Part shown: positions 18,487 through 28,282 of the stretch, piece by piece
Numbering within the stretch: position 1 is the first letter of the stretch
How the letters are laid out: every line of letters begins with the position of its first letter
DNA from: Musicola paradisiaca NCPPB 2511
Lineage (GTDB): Bacteria > Pseudomonadota > Gammaproteobacteria > Enterobacterales > Enterobacteriaceae
NCBI RefSeq assembly: GCF_000400505.1
Contig: NZ_CM001857.1
Location: forward strand, 2,924,208 to 2,988,207
Reading direction: 5' to 3'
DNA: 64,000 bases
The notes under the pieces: model-generated
Databases searched by the model: none
What the model was told of the DNA's origin: nothing
Seen by the model: the letters and a program-made list of their open reading frames with translations, nothing else
Made by a program: the position numbers and the translations under genes

Positions 18487-19601
18487 CAGGCACACTCCCG
18501 GCGATACTGGTAATAGGCCGCGCAGGCCCCTTCAGAAGACACCATCAGCGCGCCGATGGCATTTTGCGGTGAACACCGTTGCCCAAACAGCGGGCAGTCG
18601 CTCGGTTTGCAACGCCCGGTCAGTACGTCACCGCAGCGGGATAACGGCTCATCCGCCACCCGTTGCTGTTGCGGTTTAAAGCGCAGTTCCGCATCAAACC
18701 CGGCATACGCCGGACGCAGTTGCATGCCGGAATTGGCGATCTCGCCCAACCCACGCCACTCGCTGCTGGCTTTGGTTTCAAACACCTCATCCATCGCTTG
18801 TTGCGCCAGCACATTGCCGCTGTCCGGCACGATACGACGGTACTGATTTTCCACCTCGCAACGTTCGTCATGCAGTTGCTGCACCAGCATCAACAGCGCC
18901 TGCAGAATATCCAGCGGCTCAAACCCAGTAACCACAAACGGCTTATGGAACTGTGCGCTCAGCGGTTGATACGGATAAGCGCCGATCACCATGCTGACAT
19001 GGCCGGGCGCCAGAAAGCCGTCGATGCGCAAATCCGGCTGCTGCAGCAGGCTGCGCAGGGTCGGAATGATGGTGATGTGCTGGCAAAACAGCGAGAAATT
19101 ATCGATGCCGCGACGCTTGGCCTGTTGCAGCGTCAATGCTGAGCTCGGCATGGTGGTTTCGAAGCCGAGCCCGAAGAACACCACCTGCCGATCGGGGTGC
19201 TGTTCCGCCAACGCCAGCGCATCCATCGGCGAGTAAACCACCCGGATATCGGCGCCGTGACGGCGGGCGTCCTGCAGGGAGCCATTGCGCCCCGGCACCC
19301 GCATCGCATCGCCGAAGGTGCAGAAAATGACTTCTGGCCGCGCGGCAATCTCCAGACAGGCGTCGATGCGCCCCATCGGCAGCACGCACACCGGGCAGCC
19401 CGGGCCGTGCACAAATTCGATTTCCGGCGGCAACAGCCGGTCGATGCCGAACTTGAAGATGGCGTGGGTATGCCCGCCGCACACTTCCATCAATTGCAGC
19501 GGACGCGCCGTCCACTGCGGACGATCCGCCACCAGCGCCCGGATCCGCTGCAACAGCGCCTTGGCCAGTTCCGGATCGCGGAATTCATCTACGTACTGCA
19601 T
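18486..19601 (-). CDS. hypD: HypD, iron-sulfur scaffold for Fe(CN)2CO assembly
   Basis: With HypC it forms the platform on which the Fe(CN)2CO group of [NiFe] hydrogenases is built. 371 aa. Conserved motifs: [38 protein letters not shown], and the C-terminal cysteines in [19 protein letters not shown] and [12 protein letters not shown] that hold the [4Fe-4S] cluster. ATG 19601 is chosen: GGAG lies 6 nt upstream and [11 protein letters not shown] matches the E. coli start. An ATG 27 nt further up, also with GGAG nearby, is possible. The start lies 17 nt inside the end of hypC. Confidence 0.96.
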   Translation of the reverse strand: MQYVDEFRDPELAKALLQRIRALVADRPQWTARPLQLMEVCGGHTHAIFKFGIDRLLPPEIEFVHGPGCPVCVLPMGRIDACLEIAARPEVIFCTFGDAMRVPGRNGSLQDARRHGADIRVVYSPMDALALAEQHPDRQVVFFGLGFETTMPSSALTLQQAKRRGIDNFSLFCQHITIIPTLRSLLQQPDLRIDGFLAPGHVSMVIGAYPYQPLSAQFHKPFVVTGFEPLDILQALLMLVQQLHDERCEVENQYRRIVPDSGNVLAQQAMDEVFETKASSEWRGLGEIANSGMQLRPAYAGFDAELRFKPQQQRVADEPLSRCGDVLTGRCKPSDCPLFGQRCSPQNAIGALMVSSEGACAAYYQYRRECA

Positions 19602-19875
19602 AAACAGCTCCGGTTTGCCGGACTTCATCCAGCTCCAGTCCGACGGCCTGCATTGACTGCAACGCCTCCAGCGTGTCCTGCGCTTCCTGTTCGTCCAGCA
19701 GACTCATGGCGAACCCAACGTGTACCAACACCCACTGGCCGATCAGCTCGGCGGGCTCGCCGTCGCACACCAGTGCGATGTTGACGTCGCGCTGCACACC
19801 GCACACATCCACCCGGGCCGGATGATGAATATCCGCCCCGACCGAGACCACTTTACCGGGCACGCCTAGGCACAT
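19585..19875 (-). CDS. hypC: Hydrogenase assembly chaperone HypC
   Basis: Small chaperone that binds the large-subunit precursor and, with HypD, delivers the iron group. 96 aa. [12 protein letters not shown] carries the essential Cys2; the core [15 protein letters not shown] and [20 protein letters not shown] are typical. It is the only HypC/HybG-type gene in the cluster, so it presumably serves hydrogenase-2 here, a task HybG does in E. coli. The start overlaps the hypB stop by 10 nt and the end overlaps hypD. The C-terminal tail is slightly longer than in E. coli. Confidence 0.96.
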   Translation of the reverse strand: MCLGVPGKVVSVGADIHHPARVDVCGVQRDVNIALVCDGEPAELIGQWVLVHVGFAMSLLDEQEAQDTLEALQSMQAVGLELDEVRQTGAVYAVRR

Positions 19876-21089
19876 GGCTGACTCCCCAGCAATTGCGCCT
19901 CCAGCCAGGCCAGCCACTCGTCCATCCCTTCGCCGGTTCGGGCCGACAGCGCGATGACGGCGATATCCGGATTGATGCGGCGCGCATTGCGCACGCAGGC
20001 TTCCAGGTCAAAATCCAGATAGGGCAACAGGTCGATCTTATTGATGATCATCAGCGACGCCGCCGCAAACATATGCGGATATTTCAACGGTTTGTCTTCA
20101 CCTTCGGTGACGGACAGTACCGCCACTTTATGGCGCTCGCCCAGATCGAAACCGGCCGGGCACACCAAATTGCCTACGTTTTCGATAAACAGCAGGCTGT
20201 GATCCGGCAACGACAGCCGATGCGCGGCATCGTGCACCATTTCAGCATCCAGATGGCAGCCTTTACCGGTATTCACCTGGATCGCCGGCACCCCGGTCGC
20301 GCGGATGCGCTCCGCGTCATTGGTGGTCTGCTGATCGCCTTCAATCACCGCGCAGGGCAGGCGATCACGCAACAGATGCAGCGTGCTGGTCAGCAGCGTG
20401 GTCTTGCCGGAGCCGGGGCTGGAGACCAGGTTCAACGCCAGAATATGCCCGGCCTCGAAATGCTCGCGGTTATGCTGCGCGACCTGATTGTTTTTGCTCA
20501 GCACGTCCATTTCGATCTGCAACAGACGCTGTTGACCAACGCCCGGCGCATGGGTGCCGGCAGCGCCTTGTCCGTAATGCAGATCCTGATCCCGCACCAC
20601 CGGCTCGAAGCGCTCTTCCGGCTGAACGGCGGTCGGCTGCGGATGTTCATGATCGTGGGAATGCTCATGATCGTGTGAATGCTCATGATCGTGTGAATGC
20701 TCATGATGCGGGTGATGGCCGTAACGGCGATGAGCGCCGGCACCGAGATCTCCCGCCCGCAACGTTGCCGTTTCGTGGTAGTAATGATGCACATCGCCAT
20801 GATGATGATAGTAATGGTGATGATGAATGATCACGCACTGGGCCGGCTGCCCGTCGCCGTGGTCATGGTCATGTCCGTCATGCGTATGCGCGTGGCCCGG
20901 TTCATGGTGGTGCGCGTGGGCATGGTGATGATGGGGGTGAGCATGGCTATGTTCATGGCTATGCTCATGGCTATGCTCATGACTATGCTCATGATTATGG
21001 GAATGTTCGTGGTGATGGTCGTGATCATGAGGGTGTTCATCGCCCTCGATTTTGCGTTCGCCTTCACCGCAACCGCATGTGGTACACAT
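19866..21089 (-). CDS. hypB: HypB, nickel-inserting GTPase with extended His-rich domain
   Basis: GTPase that with HypA loads nickel into the large subunit. 407 aa, against about 290 in E. coli. The N-terminal [10 protein letters not shown] is the high-affinity nickel motif. Residues about 16-175 contain about 57 histidines: [11 protein letters not shown]-type runs, HHHHYYHHH, and a second [13 protein letters not shown] run. The SIMIBI G domain follows: Walker [22 protein letters not shown], the metal site [21 protein letters not shown] and NKIDLLP. The His block probably stores or buffers nickel, as shown for HypB of rhizobia. Tandem DNA repeats underlie it. Start at ATG 21089 places the CxxCGC motif at the N-terminus. 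Confidence 0.96.
   Translation of the reverse strand: MCTTCGCGEGERKIEGDEHPHDHDHHHEHSHNHEHSHEHSHEHSHEHSHAHPHHHHAHAHHHEPGHAHTHDGHDHDHGDGQPAQCVIIHHHHYYHHHGDVHHYYHETATLRAGDLGAGAHRRYGHHPHHEHSHDHEHSHDHEHSHDHEHPQPTAVQPEERFEPVVRDQDLHYGQGAAGTHAPGVGQQRLLQIEMDVLSKNNQVAQHNREHFEAGHILALNLVSSPGSGKTTLLTSTLHLLRDRLPCAVIEGDQQTTNDAERIRATGVPAIQVNTGKGCHLDAEMVHDAAHRLSLPDHSLLFIENVGNLVCPAGFDLGERHKVAVLSVTEGEDKPLKYPHMFAAASLMIINKIDLLPYLDFDLEACVRNARRINPDIAVIALSARTGEGMDEWLAWLEAQLLGSQPCA
20645..20698 (-). repeat. 18-bp tandem repeat inside hypB
   Basis: Three consecutive 18-bp units of the type GCTCATGATCGTGTGAAT (plus strand; the first differs by 2 bases), then a partial fourth. They encode HEHSHD units in the His-rich domain. 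Confidence 0.9.
20943..21002 (-). repeat. 12-bp tandem repeat inside hypB
   Basis: About five 12-bp units of the type ATGGCTATGCTC (plus strand), the outer ones with 1-4 changes. They encode the HEHS repeats near the N-terminus. Such arrays can change copy number by slippage without breaking the frame. Confidence 0.9.
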
Positions 21090-21148
21090 TAAGACGACTC
21101 CTTCGGTTACCAGACCGGTTTTGTTAGCTGCGCCGCACGGGCGCAGCA

Positions 21149-21490
21149 TTATTCAATGGCAAGCTGCTTCAGTTGCAGGCTGTCGCCGCTCTCCACCCGC
21201 AGGCAGTTGCTGCCGCATTTCGGACAGCCGCCGTCATGGGCCGAGACCTCCACCGCGCTGCTGCAGGCCCAGCACCAGGCCTGCGCCGGGCGCATGGCGA
21301 TGTGCAACTCGCATCCCTCCGCCAGCGTTTGCCGACAGACGGATTCAAAACAAAAGCGCAAGGCGCTCTCCTCGATACAGGACAACGCGCCGATTTCCAG
21401 CCACACACCGGTGACTTTACGGGCGCCATGCTGGCGCGCCTGTTGCTCTATCAGTTCCAGCGCGTTATAGCACATGGAAATTTCATGCAT
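21149..21490 (-). CDS. hypA: HypA, nickel metallochaperone
   Basis: Small nickel/zinc protein that partners HypB. 113 aa. [15 protein letters not shown] gives the invariant Met1-His2-Glu3 nickel site. The zinc ribbon is CWAC (near residue 73) and CPKC (near 89). ATG 21490 has GGAG about 8 nt upstream, and His2 requires this start. No HybF paralogue is present in the window, so HypA presumably serves hydrogenase-2. About 59 bp separate it from hypB; hybE ends 2 bp upstream of its start. Confidence 0.96.
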   Translation of the reverse strand: MHEISMCYNALELIEQQARQHGARKVTGVWLEIGALSCIEESALRFCFESVCRQTLAEGCELHIAMRPAQAWCWACSSAVEVSAHDGGCPKCGSNCLRVESGDSLQLKQLAIE

Positions 21491-21491
21491 G

Positions 21492-22052
21492 CTACTGACT
21501 CCGATAACGGCCGAACAGCGCCCGTCGGCCCGGGTTCTGCGGCGCGGCGGCATCCGCCACCGGCAGAGACAACGCCATGCGCGCGCTCTGCTCCGCCAGT
21601 CGCACCGCCTGCTCCGCATCCAGCGCCGTATCCAGCGGCGACATCAGCGAACAGGTCAGGTACTGGCTGCCGTCGTCGGTCGCACCGACGATAAACCCGA
21701 CGTCGCCGCACGGCAGGCTCAGCGCCAGCTTGTCCGACACCGTTCTGCGCGGCCACTGTTGCTGCGGCCCCGGCAACACCACCAGGCTCATCATCCACGG
21801 CGTCAACAGACACCCGAACCACTGCTGTTCAAACAGGGTAAATCCGCAAGCCTGTACCGGAATGCCCGCGCGATAAAACGGCAGGGACTGCATCCGTTCC
21901 CGGGCGATGCGGGAAAACTCCGCCTCCAGCCAGGCCACCGGAGACTGATCATGCCCCATCACCCGAGGCATTTCTTTGCGCTCACCGGGTATTGTGGGCC
22001 GATCCTGCTCAGACGATGACGATAACGTCGATGCCGAAGAGACATCAGTCAC
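21492..22052 (-). CDS. hybE: HybE, hydrogenase-2 specific chaperone
   Basis: Chaperone that in E. coli binds the Tat signal of HybO and coordinates subunit assembly before export. 186 aa. The conserved core is TLFEQQWFGCLLTPWMMSLVVLPGP, then LPCGDVGFIVG and QYLTCSLMSPLDTAL, and the C-terminal GRRALFGR. The start is GTG 22052: GGAGG sits exactly 6 nt upstream. A later in-frame ATG at 21971 gives an E. coli-like length but has a poor ribosome site. The gene begins 8 nt inside hybD. The N-terminal Ser-rich extension (about 27 aa) is unlike E. coli. Confidence 0.93.
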   Translation of the reverse strand: MTDVSSASTLSSSSEQDRPTIPGERKEMPRVMGHDQSPVAWLEAEFSRIARERMQSLPFYRAGIPVQACGFTLFEQQWFGCLLTPWMMSLVVLPGPQQQWPRRTVSDKLALSLPCGDVGFIVGATDDGSQYLTCSLMSPLDTALDAEQAVRLAEQSARMALSLPVADAAAPQNPGRRALFGRYRSQ

Positions 22053-22554
22053 AGCTCACCTCCTGCGCTGCCGGTACCGGCATCACCGATACCGCAATGC
22101 CGCTTTGGCGCAACGCATCCAAAATCGCCAGCAACGCTTTTTCCAGTGCGCATTCCACCGTTTCCGTCAGACCGATACCGGACTCCAGCAACGCCGGCTC
22201 AACCCCCACCAGCGTAAGCTGGCGGGGAAACTCGCCGGTCAGTTGCAGCGCCATCAGCACATCGGCCAAACCCAACTGGTGTGGAGACAACTTGCGGGTA
22301 AACAGTGCAGGCACTTCGCCGTCGCGTAGCACGCTGACGCTACCCGCTGGTTTGCCGGTCAGCACCGCGTCCGCCACGATCAGGTGATCGCGCCCGGCCA
22401 TGCTTTCCAGCAGCTCCATGCCGGACGTGCCGCCATCCAGAATATCGATGGCGGGCGTGAAGCGATAACGCCGCTCCAGTTCCTCCACCAACCGTACCCC
22501 CACCCCTTCATCCATGAGCAGGATATTGCCGATCCCCAACACCAGTATGTTCAT
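22045..22554 (-). CDS. hybD: HybD, hydrogenase-2 maturation endopeptidase
   Basis: Nickel-dependent protease that removes the C-terminal peptide of HybC after nickel insertion. 169 aa. Family marks: the opening MNILVLGIGNILLMDEGVGV with the metal-ligand Glu; DGGTSGMELLES with Asp; LIVADAVLTG; and SPHQLGLADVL with the ligand His. The start shares one base with the hybC stop (TAATG). Its substrate HybC, with an uncleaved C-terminal extension, is encoded immediately upstream. Confidence 0.96.
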   Translation of the reverse strand: MNILVLGIGNILLMDEGVGVRLVEELERRYRFTPAIDILDGGTSGMELLESMAGRDHLIVADAVLTGKPAGSVSVLRDGEVPALFTRKLSPHQLGLADVLMALQLTGEFPRQLTLVGVEPALLESGIGLTETVECALEKALLAILDALRQSGIAVSVMPVPAAQEVSCD

Positions 22555-24260
22555 TACAGCACCTTCACCCGAGTGACTTCGTTACCGCTAACCGTATCCA
22601 CCACATGCACCGCACAGGACATGCACGGGTCGAACGAGTGGATGGTACGCACCACTTCCAGCGGCTTATGCGGATCCGCCACCGGCGTTCCCACCAGCGA
22701 CTGTTCGTAAGGGCCCGGCTTGTCGTCGCCGTTACGCGGGCAGGACGTCCAGGTTGAAGGCACCACCGCCTGATAGTTGGTGATCTTGCCGTCTTTGAAC
22801 ACAATCCAGTGCGACAGCATGCCGCGCGGCATCTCGCCGAAACCGACGCCGCGAAACTCAGTATTTGGCGACAGATCCGGTTTGATAAAGGTCTGATGAT
22901 CACCGTTGCCGATGTTAGTCACCAGCGCCTGCCACTGTTGCGCCAGTGTATCCTTCAACACACAGCAGTGCACGGTACGGCCGATGATGCGGCCCAATGT
23001 AGAGTGCAGGTGTTTCTCTTCCAGTTGGCGACCGCTCAGTGCCTGATAGGCGGCTTTGACCTGATTGAAATGCGCCAGCGTTCCCTGATGTTTAGCCGCC
23101 ATACCGCACAGCAGCCAGGCCAGCGGGCCGACTTCCACCGTCTTGCCGTAGAACGTCGGCGATTTCACCCACGAGTATTTGCCGTCTTCATGCCAGCCGG
23201 TGTATTTCGGCCGGGTCAGCCCTTCCCACGGCGCCAGCGGCTGTTCATCCTGATACCAGGCGTGTTTGCCGGTTTCACGGATCCCCTCGATCAGGAATTT
23301 GTCGCTATGGCTGGTGATCGGCCGGAATTTGGCCAGATCGCCGTTTTCCAGATAGCCGCCCGGCAGCAGGAAGCTGCCGCCCTTGTTGTCGGTGGGCAGC
23401 TCCGGCACGCTCAGATAGTGATCCGCGCCGCGTCCCAGCGTCAGCCACTGCGGGTAGTGCGCGGCGATGACGGCGCAATCCACCTTGTACACCTGCTCGA
23501 TGAAATCCCCCAGACGGTCGATAAAGCTTTTCACGTACATCAACCGTTCCAGGTTGAGCACGCTGGGCGCGTCCAGATTGATCGGGTTGGCGACGCCGCC
23601 GACCGCCAGGTTCTGGATATGCGGCGTTTTACCGCCCAGAATGGCGACGATGCGGTTGGCGTCACGCTGGCACTCCAGCGCTTGCAGGTAGTGGGCGACG
23701 GCGATCAGGTTCACTTCCGGCGGCAACGACATCGCCGGGTGCCCCCAGTAACCGTTGGCGAAAATGCCGAGTTGCCCGCTGGCCACCAGATCTTTCAGTT
23801 TCTGCTGCACCTTGGTGAATTCAGCCGCGTTATTCAGCGGCCAATCCGACAGCCCTTTCAGCAGATCCGCCGCTTTCTGCGGATCGGCTTTCAGTGCGGA
23901 TGTCACGTCCACCCAGTCCAGCGCAGAGAGCTGATAGAAGTGCACGATATGGTCGTGGATACTGTGGGCGGCCAAAATCAGGTTACGAATGTATTGCGCG
24001 TTGACCGGAATGTTCAGGCCGAGCGCGTTTTCCACCGCACGCACCGACGCAATGGCATGCACCGTGGTGCATACCCCGCAGATGCGCTGCACGATCATCC
24101 AGGCATCGCGCGGGTCGCGCCCTTTGACGATCTCCTCCATACCGCGCCACATGGTGCCGGAGGACCATGCTTTGGTCACTTTTCCGTTTTCAATTTCGCA
24201 ATCAATGCGCAGATGCCCTTCAATACGGGTGATGGGATCAATGGTGATGCGTTGGCTCAT
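22554..24260 (-). CDS. hybC: Hydrogenase-2 large subunit HybC
   Basis: Catalytic [NiFe] subunit of the membrane-bound uptake hydrogenase, oxidising H2 at the periplasmic face. 568 aa precursor. The proximal nickel-ligand motif is RICGVCTTVHA (near residue 59); the distal one is DPCMSCAVH near the end. It is followed by a 15-residue extension, VVDTVSGNEVTRVKVL from the cleavage His onward, which HybD should remove. The first 23 nt overlap the end of hybB. The protein has no signal and is exported with HybO. It looks intact, so the lesion in hybO would leave it without a partner. Confidence 0.97.
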   Translation of the reverse strand: MSQRITIDPITRIEGHLRIDCEIENGKVTKAWSSGTMWRGMEEIVKGRDPRDAWMIVQRICGVCTTVHAIASVRAVENALGLNIPVNAQYIRNLILAAHSIHDHIVHFYQLSALDWVDVTSALKADPQKAADLLKGLSDWPLNNAAEFTKVQQKLKDLVASGQLGIFANGYWGHPAMSLPPEVNLIAVAHYLQALECQRDANRIVAILGGKTPHIQNLAVGGVANPINLDAPSVLNLERLMYVKSFIDRLGDFIEQVYKVDCAVIAAHYPQWLTLGRGADHYLSVPELPTDNKGGSFLLPGGYLENGDLAKFRPITSHSDKFLIEGIRETGKHAWYQDEQPLAPWEGLTRPKYTGWHEDGKYSWVKSPTFYGKTVEVGPLAWLLCGMAAKHQGTLAHFNQVKAAYQALSGRQLEEKHLHSTLGRIIGRTVHCCVLKDTLAQQWQALVTNIGNGDHQTFIKPDLSPNTEFRGVGFGEMPRGMLSHWIVFKDGKITNYQAVVPSTWTSCPRNGDDKPGPYEQSLVGTPVADPHKPLEVVRTIHSFDPCMSCAVHVVDTVSGNEVTRVKVL

Positions 24261-25437
24261 GCTTTACCTCAGCCTGATGATGCTTATGTTCGCCGCCCAG
24301 CGCCGGCAGTACCGGCAACAGACGGATTAACAAGATGTAGGCGCAGATTTCGATTGCCACGAAACCGATGGAAATCAGGATTTCCTGTGCCTTGGGAAAA
24401 TAGTGGTAGCCGCCGCCGGGGTTAAATGCCAGCAGGGAGTAGCTCAGACGCCATAGCGCCGCGCCCAGCAGCATGCTGACCGCCGCCAGGAACAGGCAGC
24501 GCGCATCGCGGCGGCCATTCGGCAGATGCAGCAACACCAGCGGGAATACCATCAGAAACGCTTCACACCAGAAGGTGATGGCATAGCGATCGCCGGCAAA
24601 CAGCAGCGCGGTTTTCTGATGCCAGACGATCTCGCCAAAGCGCAGCACCACGAACAGCAGCACCAGCACTTCGGTAAGACACGTCAGCTTGCGGAACAGC
24701 GATTGCTCGTTCGGGCCTCGCCCCTTCAACCCGGCCTGCACCAGCGAGCCTTCGAAGATGACGATGGAAAACCCCATGATAAAGGCGGTCAGCAGCGACA
24801 GCAGCGGCAGCAACTCATAGCTCTGCCACAGCGGATGCACCTTGTAGCCGGCGGAGATCATCAGCGACCCCATCGAAGACTGGTGCATGGTCGGCAGCAG
24901 CGCGCCCAACGCGATGATGAAGAACATCACCTTGTTGAGACGTTTGAGCGACACATGCCAGCCAAAGCGCTCCAGCACCACCGGCGCAAATTCCAACGCC
25001 ATCACGCCGATGTAGATGGTCATACACACCGCGGTTTCAAACAGCACCGAGTTGGTATTGAAATAGCCGGGAATGTAGAAATACGGCAGGTTCCAGTAAC
25101 GACCGACGTCGATGGTGATCGACAGGCCGCCCAGCGAATAGCCGAACAAACTGGCCAGCAGCGCCGGACGCACCAGCGGGTGGTATTCGCCGCGGTTGAA
25201 CACATACACCGCCCAGGCCAGCGCCCAGCCGCCGCAAGCAAACCCGGTGCCGACCAGCAGGTCGAAGGCGATCCAGATGCCCCACGGATAACCGCCGTTC
25301 AGATCCGCGACGGAACCAATCCCCAGAAACAGACGTTTCACGATCAGTATCGCGCAGATCGTCACGAACGGGGCCAGCAGCATGATGGGCCAGCTCACCA
25401 GCCGCCCTCCCAGCGGACTCGCTTTATGCGCCGTCAT
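24238..25437 (-). CDS. hybB: Hydrogenase-2 integral membrane subunit HybB
   Basis: Membrane subunit of the NrfD/PsrC family that links the hydrogenase to the quinone pool and is implicated in proton coupling. 399 aa with about ten membrane helices. Typical segments: [56 protein letters not shown] and [14 protein letters not shown]. The C-terminal tail is His-rich ([17 protein letters not shown]). ATG 25437 lies 14 nt inside the end of hybA; the long upstream open frame in this register is only read-through of hybA in another frame. Confidence 0.96.
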   Translation of the reverse strand: MTAHKASPLGGRLVSWPIMLLAPFVTICAILIVKRLFLGIGSVADLNGGYPWGIWIAFDLLVGTGFACGGWALAWAVYVFNRGEYHPLVRPALLASLFGYSLGGLSITIDVGRYWNLPYFYIPGYFNTNSVLFETAVCMTIYIGVMALEFAPVVLERFGWHVSLKRLNKVMFFIIALGALLPTMHQSSMGSLMISAGYKVHPLWQSYELLPLLSLLTAFIMGFSIVIFEGSLVQAGLKGRGPNEQSLFRKLTCLTEVLVLLFVVLRFGEIVWHQKTALLFAGDRYAITFWCEAFLMVFPLVLLHLPNGRRDARCLFLAAVSMLLGAALWRLSYSLLAFNPGGGYHYFPKAQEILISIGFVAIEICAYILLIRLLPVLPALGGEHKHHQAEVKHEPTHHH

Positions 25438-26440
25438 GATGATTCTCCTGTGATTCGTGCCCCTCTTCCCGCTCGGCGCGGGTATTGCGATGCACCAGCA
25501 CCGACAGCCCGGCCAGCACCGCCAGCGGCAGCACCATCCCCTTGTAGAGCGTATGCTGGATATGTTCCGACCGGGCGCCGGTGGACAGCGTGTCCAGCGT
25601 CGGCATATCCAGGTTTTGGTACGGAACCCCGGCCAACACCAGCACCTGCGTACCACCCGCTTCCTCTTCGCCGTACACGTAACGTTCATAGGCGGGAACG
25701 GTGTGCAGATAGCTGTCGTTGCGATCCAACGTCTGGCGCGGATAGGCGTATTCATCACCCGGCTTGAGCGCCAGGCGGCGTTTCGCTTCCGCCAGCAGCT
25801 GTTCGCGGGTGCCGTAAATCACCGCGCCGGTCGGGCAGACTTCCACGCACCCCGGCATGCCGCCTTTATCGAGACGTTCCAAACCTGGCTGGTTGCACAG
25901 TTCGCACTTGTGCAACTTGCCGAGCGGGTTTTCGTAGTCGTACTTGGGCACATTGAACGGGCAAGCCACCATGCAATAGCGACAACCGGTACAGATGCTG
26001 GCGTCGTAATGCACCACGCCGGTTTTCGGGTCTTTCTTCAACGCAGAAACCGGGCAGACCGAGACACAGTTGGGGTCGACGCAGTGCATGCACTGCTTCT
26101 TGATGTAGGCGTAACCGTTTTTGGCCTGATCCTTATGCTTGCCATCGCCATCGCTCCACACCTGGATGATATTGTTGGTGTAAGGGCTCAGCTTGTCGTT
26201 GTTGGACCAGGTCGCCGCACCGCCGCTGTAGACCGTGCTGTCCGGCTTGTAGTCCAGCTGGTTAAGCTGCTGGCATTTGGTCACGCACGCCTGGCACCCC
26301 ACGCACAGCGTCGAATCGTACAGCATGCCGAGCGCACCGGGGATCGGCGGCCGGTTGGTGGCCTCCGCCTGACTGGCAAGCGGCGTACCCGCCAGCAGCG
26401 CTCCCGCGGACGCCAGCTTGAAAAAATTGCGTCTGTTCAC
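25424..26440 (-). CDS. hybA: Hydrogenase-2 iron-sulfur subunit HybA
   Basis: Periplasmic ferredoxin-like subunit with four [4Fe-4S] clusters that carries electrons from HybO to HybB/quinone. 338 aa. The Tat signal [17 protein letters not shown] is at residues 2-18. Cluster motifs: [52 protein letters not shown] and [27 protein letters not shown]-terminal hydrophobic helix near residue 305 anchors it. It starts 4 nt after the hybO stop and overlaps hybB by 14 nt. Confidence 0.97.
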   Translation of the reverse strand: MNRRNFFKLASAGALLAGTPLASQAEATNRPPIPGALGMLYDSTLCVGCQACVTKCQQLNQLDYKPDSTVYSGGAATWSNNDKLSPYTNNIIQVWSDGDGKHKDQAKNGYAYIKKQCMHCVDPNCVSVCPVSALKKDPKTGVVHYDASICTGCRYCMVACPFNVPKYDYENPLGKLHKCELCNQPGLERLDKGGMPGCVEVCPTGAVIYGTREQLLAEAKRRLALKPGDEYAYPRQTLDRNDSYLHTVPAYERYVYGEEEAGGTQVLVLAGVPYQNLDMPTLDTLSTGARSEHIQHTLYKGMVLPLAVLAGLSVLVHRNTRAEREEGHESQENHHDGA

Positions 26441-26443
26441 GGC

Positions 26444-27570
26444 TTAGCCCTCCCGGGATGAGTTTCCGGCGTCCTGCTGTTTTTGCTGGCGCCCCAGCTC
26501 ACGTACCGCCATCAGGCTGACGCCGGCCACCGCACCCAGTACGCCGCCGATAAGCCCGGTGGCCGTCGCGGAACTGTTGCCGCCTTCAGGGCTGTTGACC
26601 GCAGGCTTCTCGACCCGAGGGGTCGGGTTTTCTACGTTCGCCAGTTGGAAGATGCCCTTGGTGAAACCGATATCTTTCTCGTTGCAGCCGTAGCACGGAT
26701 GCCCGATCCCTACCGGCCAGATCCCGCCGCCGACGTCGCAAAATTCCAGCGTCGAGCAGTTGCCGTAGGTTTCCGGCCCCTTGCAGCCGAGGTGATACAG
26801 GCACCAGCCCTGACGATGCCCCTCATCGCCGAACTCCTTGGCGAAGCGGCCGGCGTCGAAGTGCGGGCGACGCTCGCAGTTTTCGTGGATCAAACGGGCG
26901 TAGGCGAAGGTCGGGCGGTTCTGGCTGTCGAGCGCCGGAGCCCGGTTGTAAGTGATAACGTGCGCGACAGTGGCCAGGAAGTTGTGCGGGTTGGGCGGAC
27001 AACCGGGAATATTGATGACGGTTTTACCCGGCAGAATATCCTGCAGGCTTACCGCACCGGTCGGGTTGACGCCGCTGGCCGGCACGCGCCCCAGGCAGAA
27101 CAGGAACCGACGGCGATGATCGCGGCGGCATGTTCCGCCGCGGCACGAATATGCTCGACAATCGGTTTGCCGGCCACCATGCAGTAGATTCCGCCATCCT
27201 TCATCGGTATGGAACCATCCACCACCAGCACGAACTTGCCTTTGTACTGCTCTATCGCGCGGTGCTTGTTCTCCTCAGCCTGTTCGCCGAACGCGGCCGA
27301 AAGCACCTCGTGGTATTCCAGAGAGATGGTGTTTAACAGCAGATTCTCGATAGTCGGGTGCGTTGCGCGCAACAGGGATTCCGTACATCCCGTACACTCC
27401 TGGGCGCCGATCCAGATGACCGGCGGGCGTTGAGGCGAAGTCAGCGATTTCGCCATCTCCGCGGCGGCGGCATCCTTCAACCCCATGGTGGCGGCAAGTG
27501 CTGCACATAACTTCATAAAATCACGACGATTGAGGCCGTGATGGGAAAGCATCATATTTTCCCCACTCAT
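26444..27570 (-). pseudogene. hybO: Hydrogenase-2 small subunit HybO, disrupted by a 1-nt frameshift
   Basis: Small subunit with three Fe-S clusters. The 5' frame (27570 down to about 27090) has the Tat signal LNRRDFMKLCAALAATMGL and the proximal-cluster motif GAQECTGCTESLLR, and runs to GSCSAWG. The following codons go out of register (ACRPAASTRPVR, stop at 27049). The rest of the protein continues at once in another frame: ASGVNPTGAVSLQ, IPGCPPNPHNF, CLYHLGCKGPETYGNC, HPCYGCNE, and the C-terminal membrane helix. The protein is colinear with E. coli HybO if one G (plus strand C) is restored near 27084-27092, giving 375 aa. Either hydrogenase-2 is inactive or this is a sequence error. Confidence 0.93.
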
Positions 27571-28112
27571 TCTTTATTATTCTCCTGTAATAAAATCGGA
27601 GTAACACACCAGTGTGTGGGGAATAGGATAATGAGGAAGATAATTTAACCGACTTGATCTCCATCAAGCGCACGGAAAATAACCTCTCTATTTATATGTC
27701 TTCTGTGATATTCACCGCAGCCGCCGTTTTAAACTCGACCATTATTGTGATCAAATGAGAAAATATCTCACTCATCGTGAGATGAATGACTGCGGTGACT
27801 TAACGTTGCTTAATCGATTTAACTGTGACCTATATCTGTTATCACAAACATCAATATATTGATTTAAAAAGATTAATTTAAAATATCCATACCCTGAAAG
27901 TGATATTTTTCCTGCTTGATATTCCTCTGAATAATATCGATTAAGCAGAATGGTTAATTTAAATACTTTACTTAAAAAAACACCGAGCGGGTTAACATTC
28001 CTCCATTTGTTAAAAATGGCCTGCCAGATTTTCTGGTAATAGCAGCGCGTTAATTTTTATTCCCCTGATAGCGGAAAATTGAAATTCATTCTATTTTTTT
28101 CTTTGATGATAT
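27571..28112. other. Upstream region of the hyb operon
   Basis: About 540 bp, AT-rich, between hybO and the terminators after ybiT. The hyb promoter and FNR box lie in the first 100 bp (27625-27667). The rest (27700-28100) shows AT-rich sequence without a gene; it may hold further regulator sites. Confidence 0.5.
27625..27667 (-). promoter_or_regulatory. FNR box and class II promoter of hybOABCDE-hypABCDE
   Basis: TTGAT-CTCC-ATCAA at 27654-27667 is a perfect FNR consensus. On the minus strand TATCCT at 27630-27625 can act as -10, with the start about 27618. The box then centres close to -41.5, the classical position for FNR activation. This fits oxygen-limited expression of an uptake hydrogenase. 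The box is seen directly; the promoter assignment is inferred from spacing. Confidence 0.8.
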
Positions 28113-28140
28113 AAAAAAAAGCCGTCGTTTTACCGACGGC
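28113..28140 (-). terminator. Rho-independent terminator (minus direction)
   Basis: Stem GCCGTCG (28121-28127) with CGACGGC (28134-28140), 6-nt loop. On the minus strand it is followed by eight Ts. It is the second terminator after ybiT, 143 bp past the first. Confidence 0.85.
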
Positions 28141-28282
28141 TTACCTAATAATCTTGCATATCTCTGACGATTATTCTGCGATGTCTTAATGTCATTACAC
28201 ATTATTCCACACCGCGCGTCATACCGATGATTATTACGATTTTCATAACACCGTTCACTCATCGATTATGCCTCCATGCGAT

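Noticed and set aside
20640-21005. Short regular repeats that might suggest a CRISPR-like or VNTR array
   Set aside because: They are in frame inside hypB and encode His-rich units; no spacers of uniform length and no cas genes.
22809-24425. 538-codon open frame on the plus strand, antisense to hybC/hybB
   Set aside because: Shadow of hybC, which has all catalytic motifs; antisense product is low-complexity His/Gln/Arg-rich.
27084-27092. Programmed ribosomal frameshift in hybO
   Set aside because: No slippery heptamer or downstream pseudoknot is evident, and no such mechanism is known for hydrogenase small subunits; mutation or sequence error is simpler.
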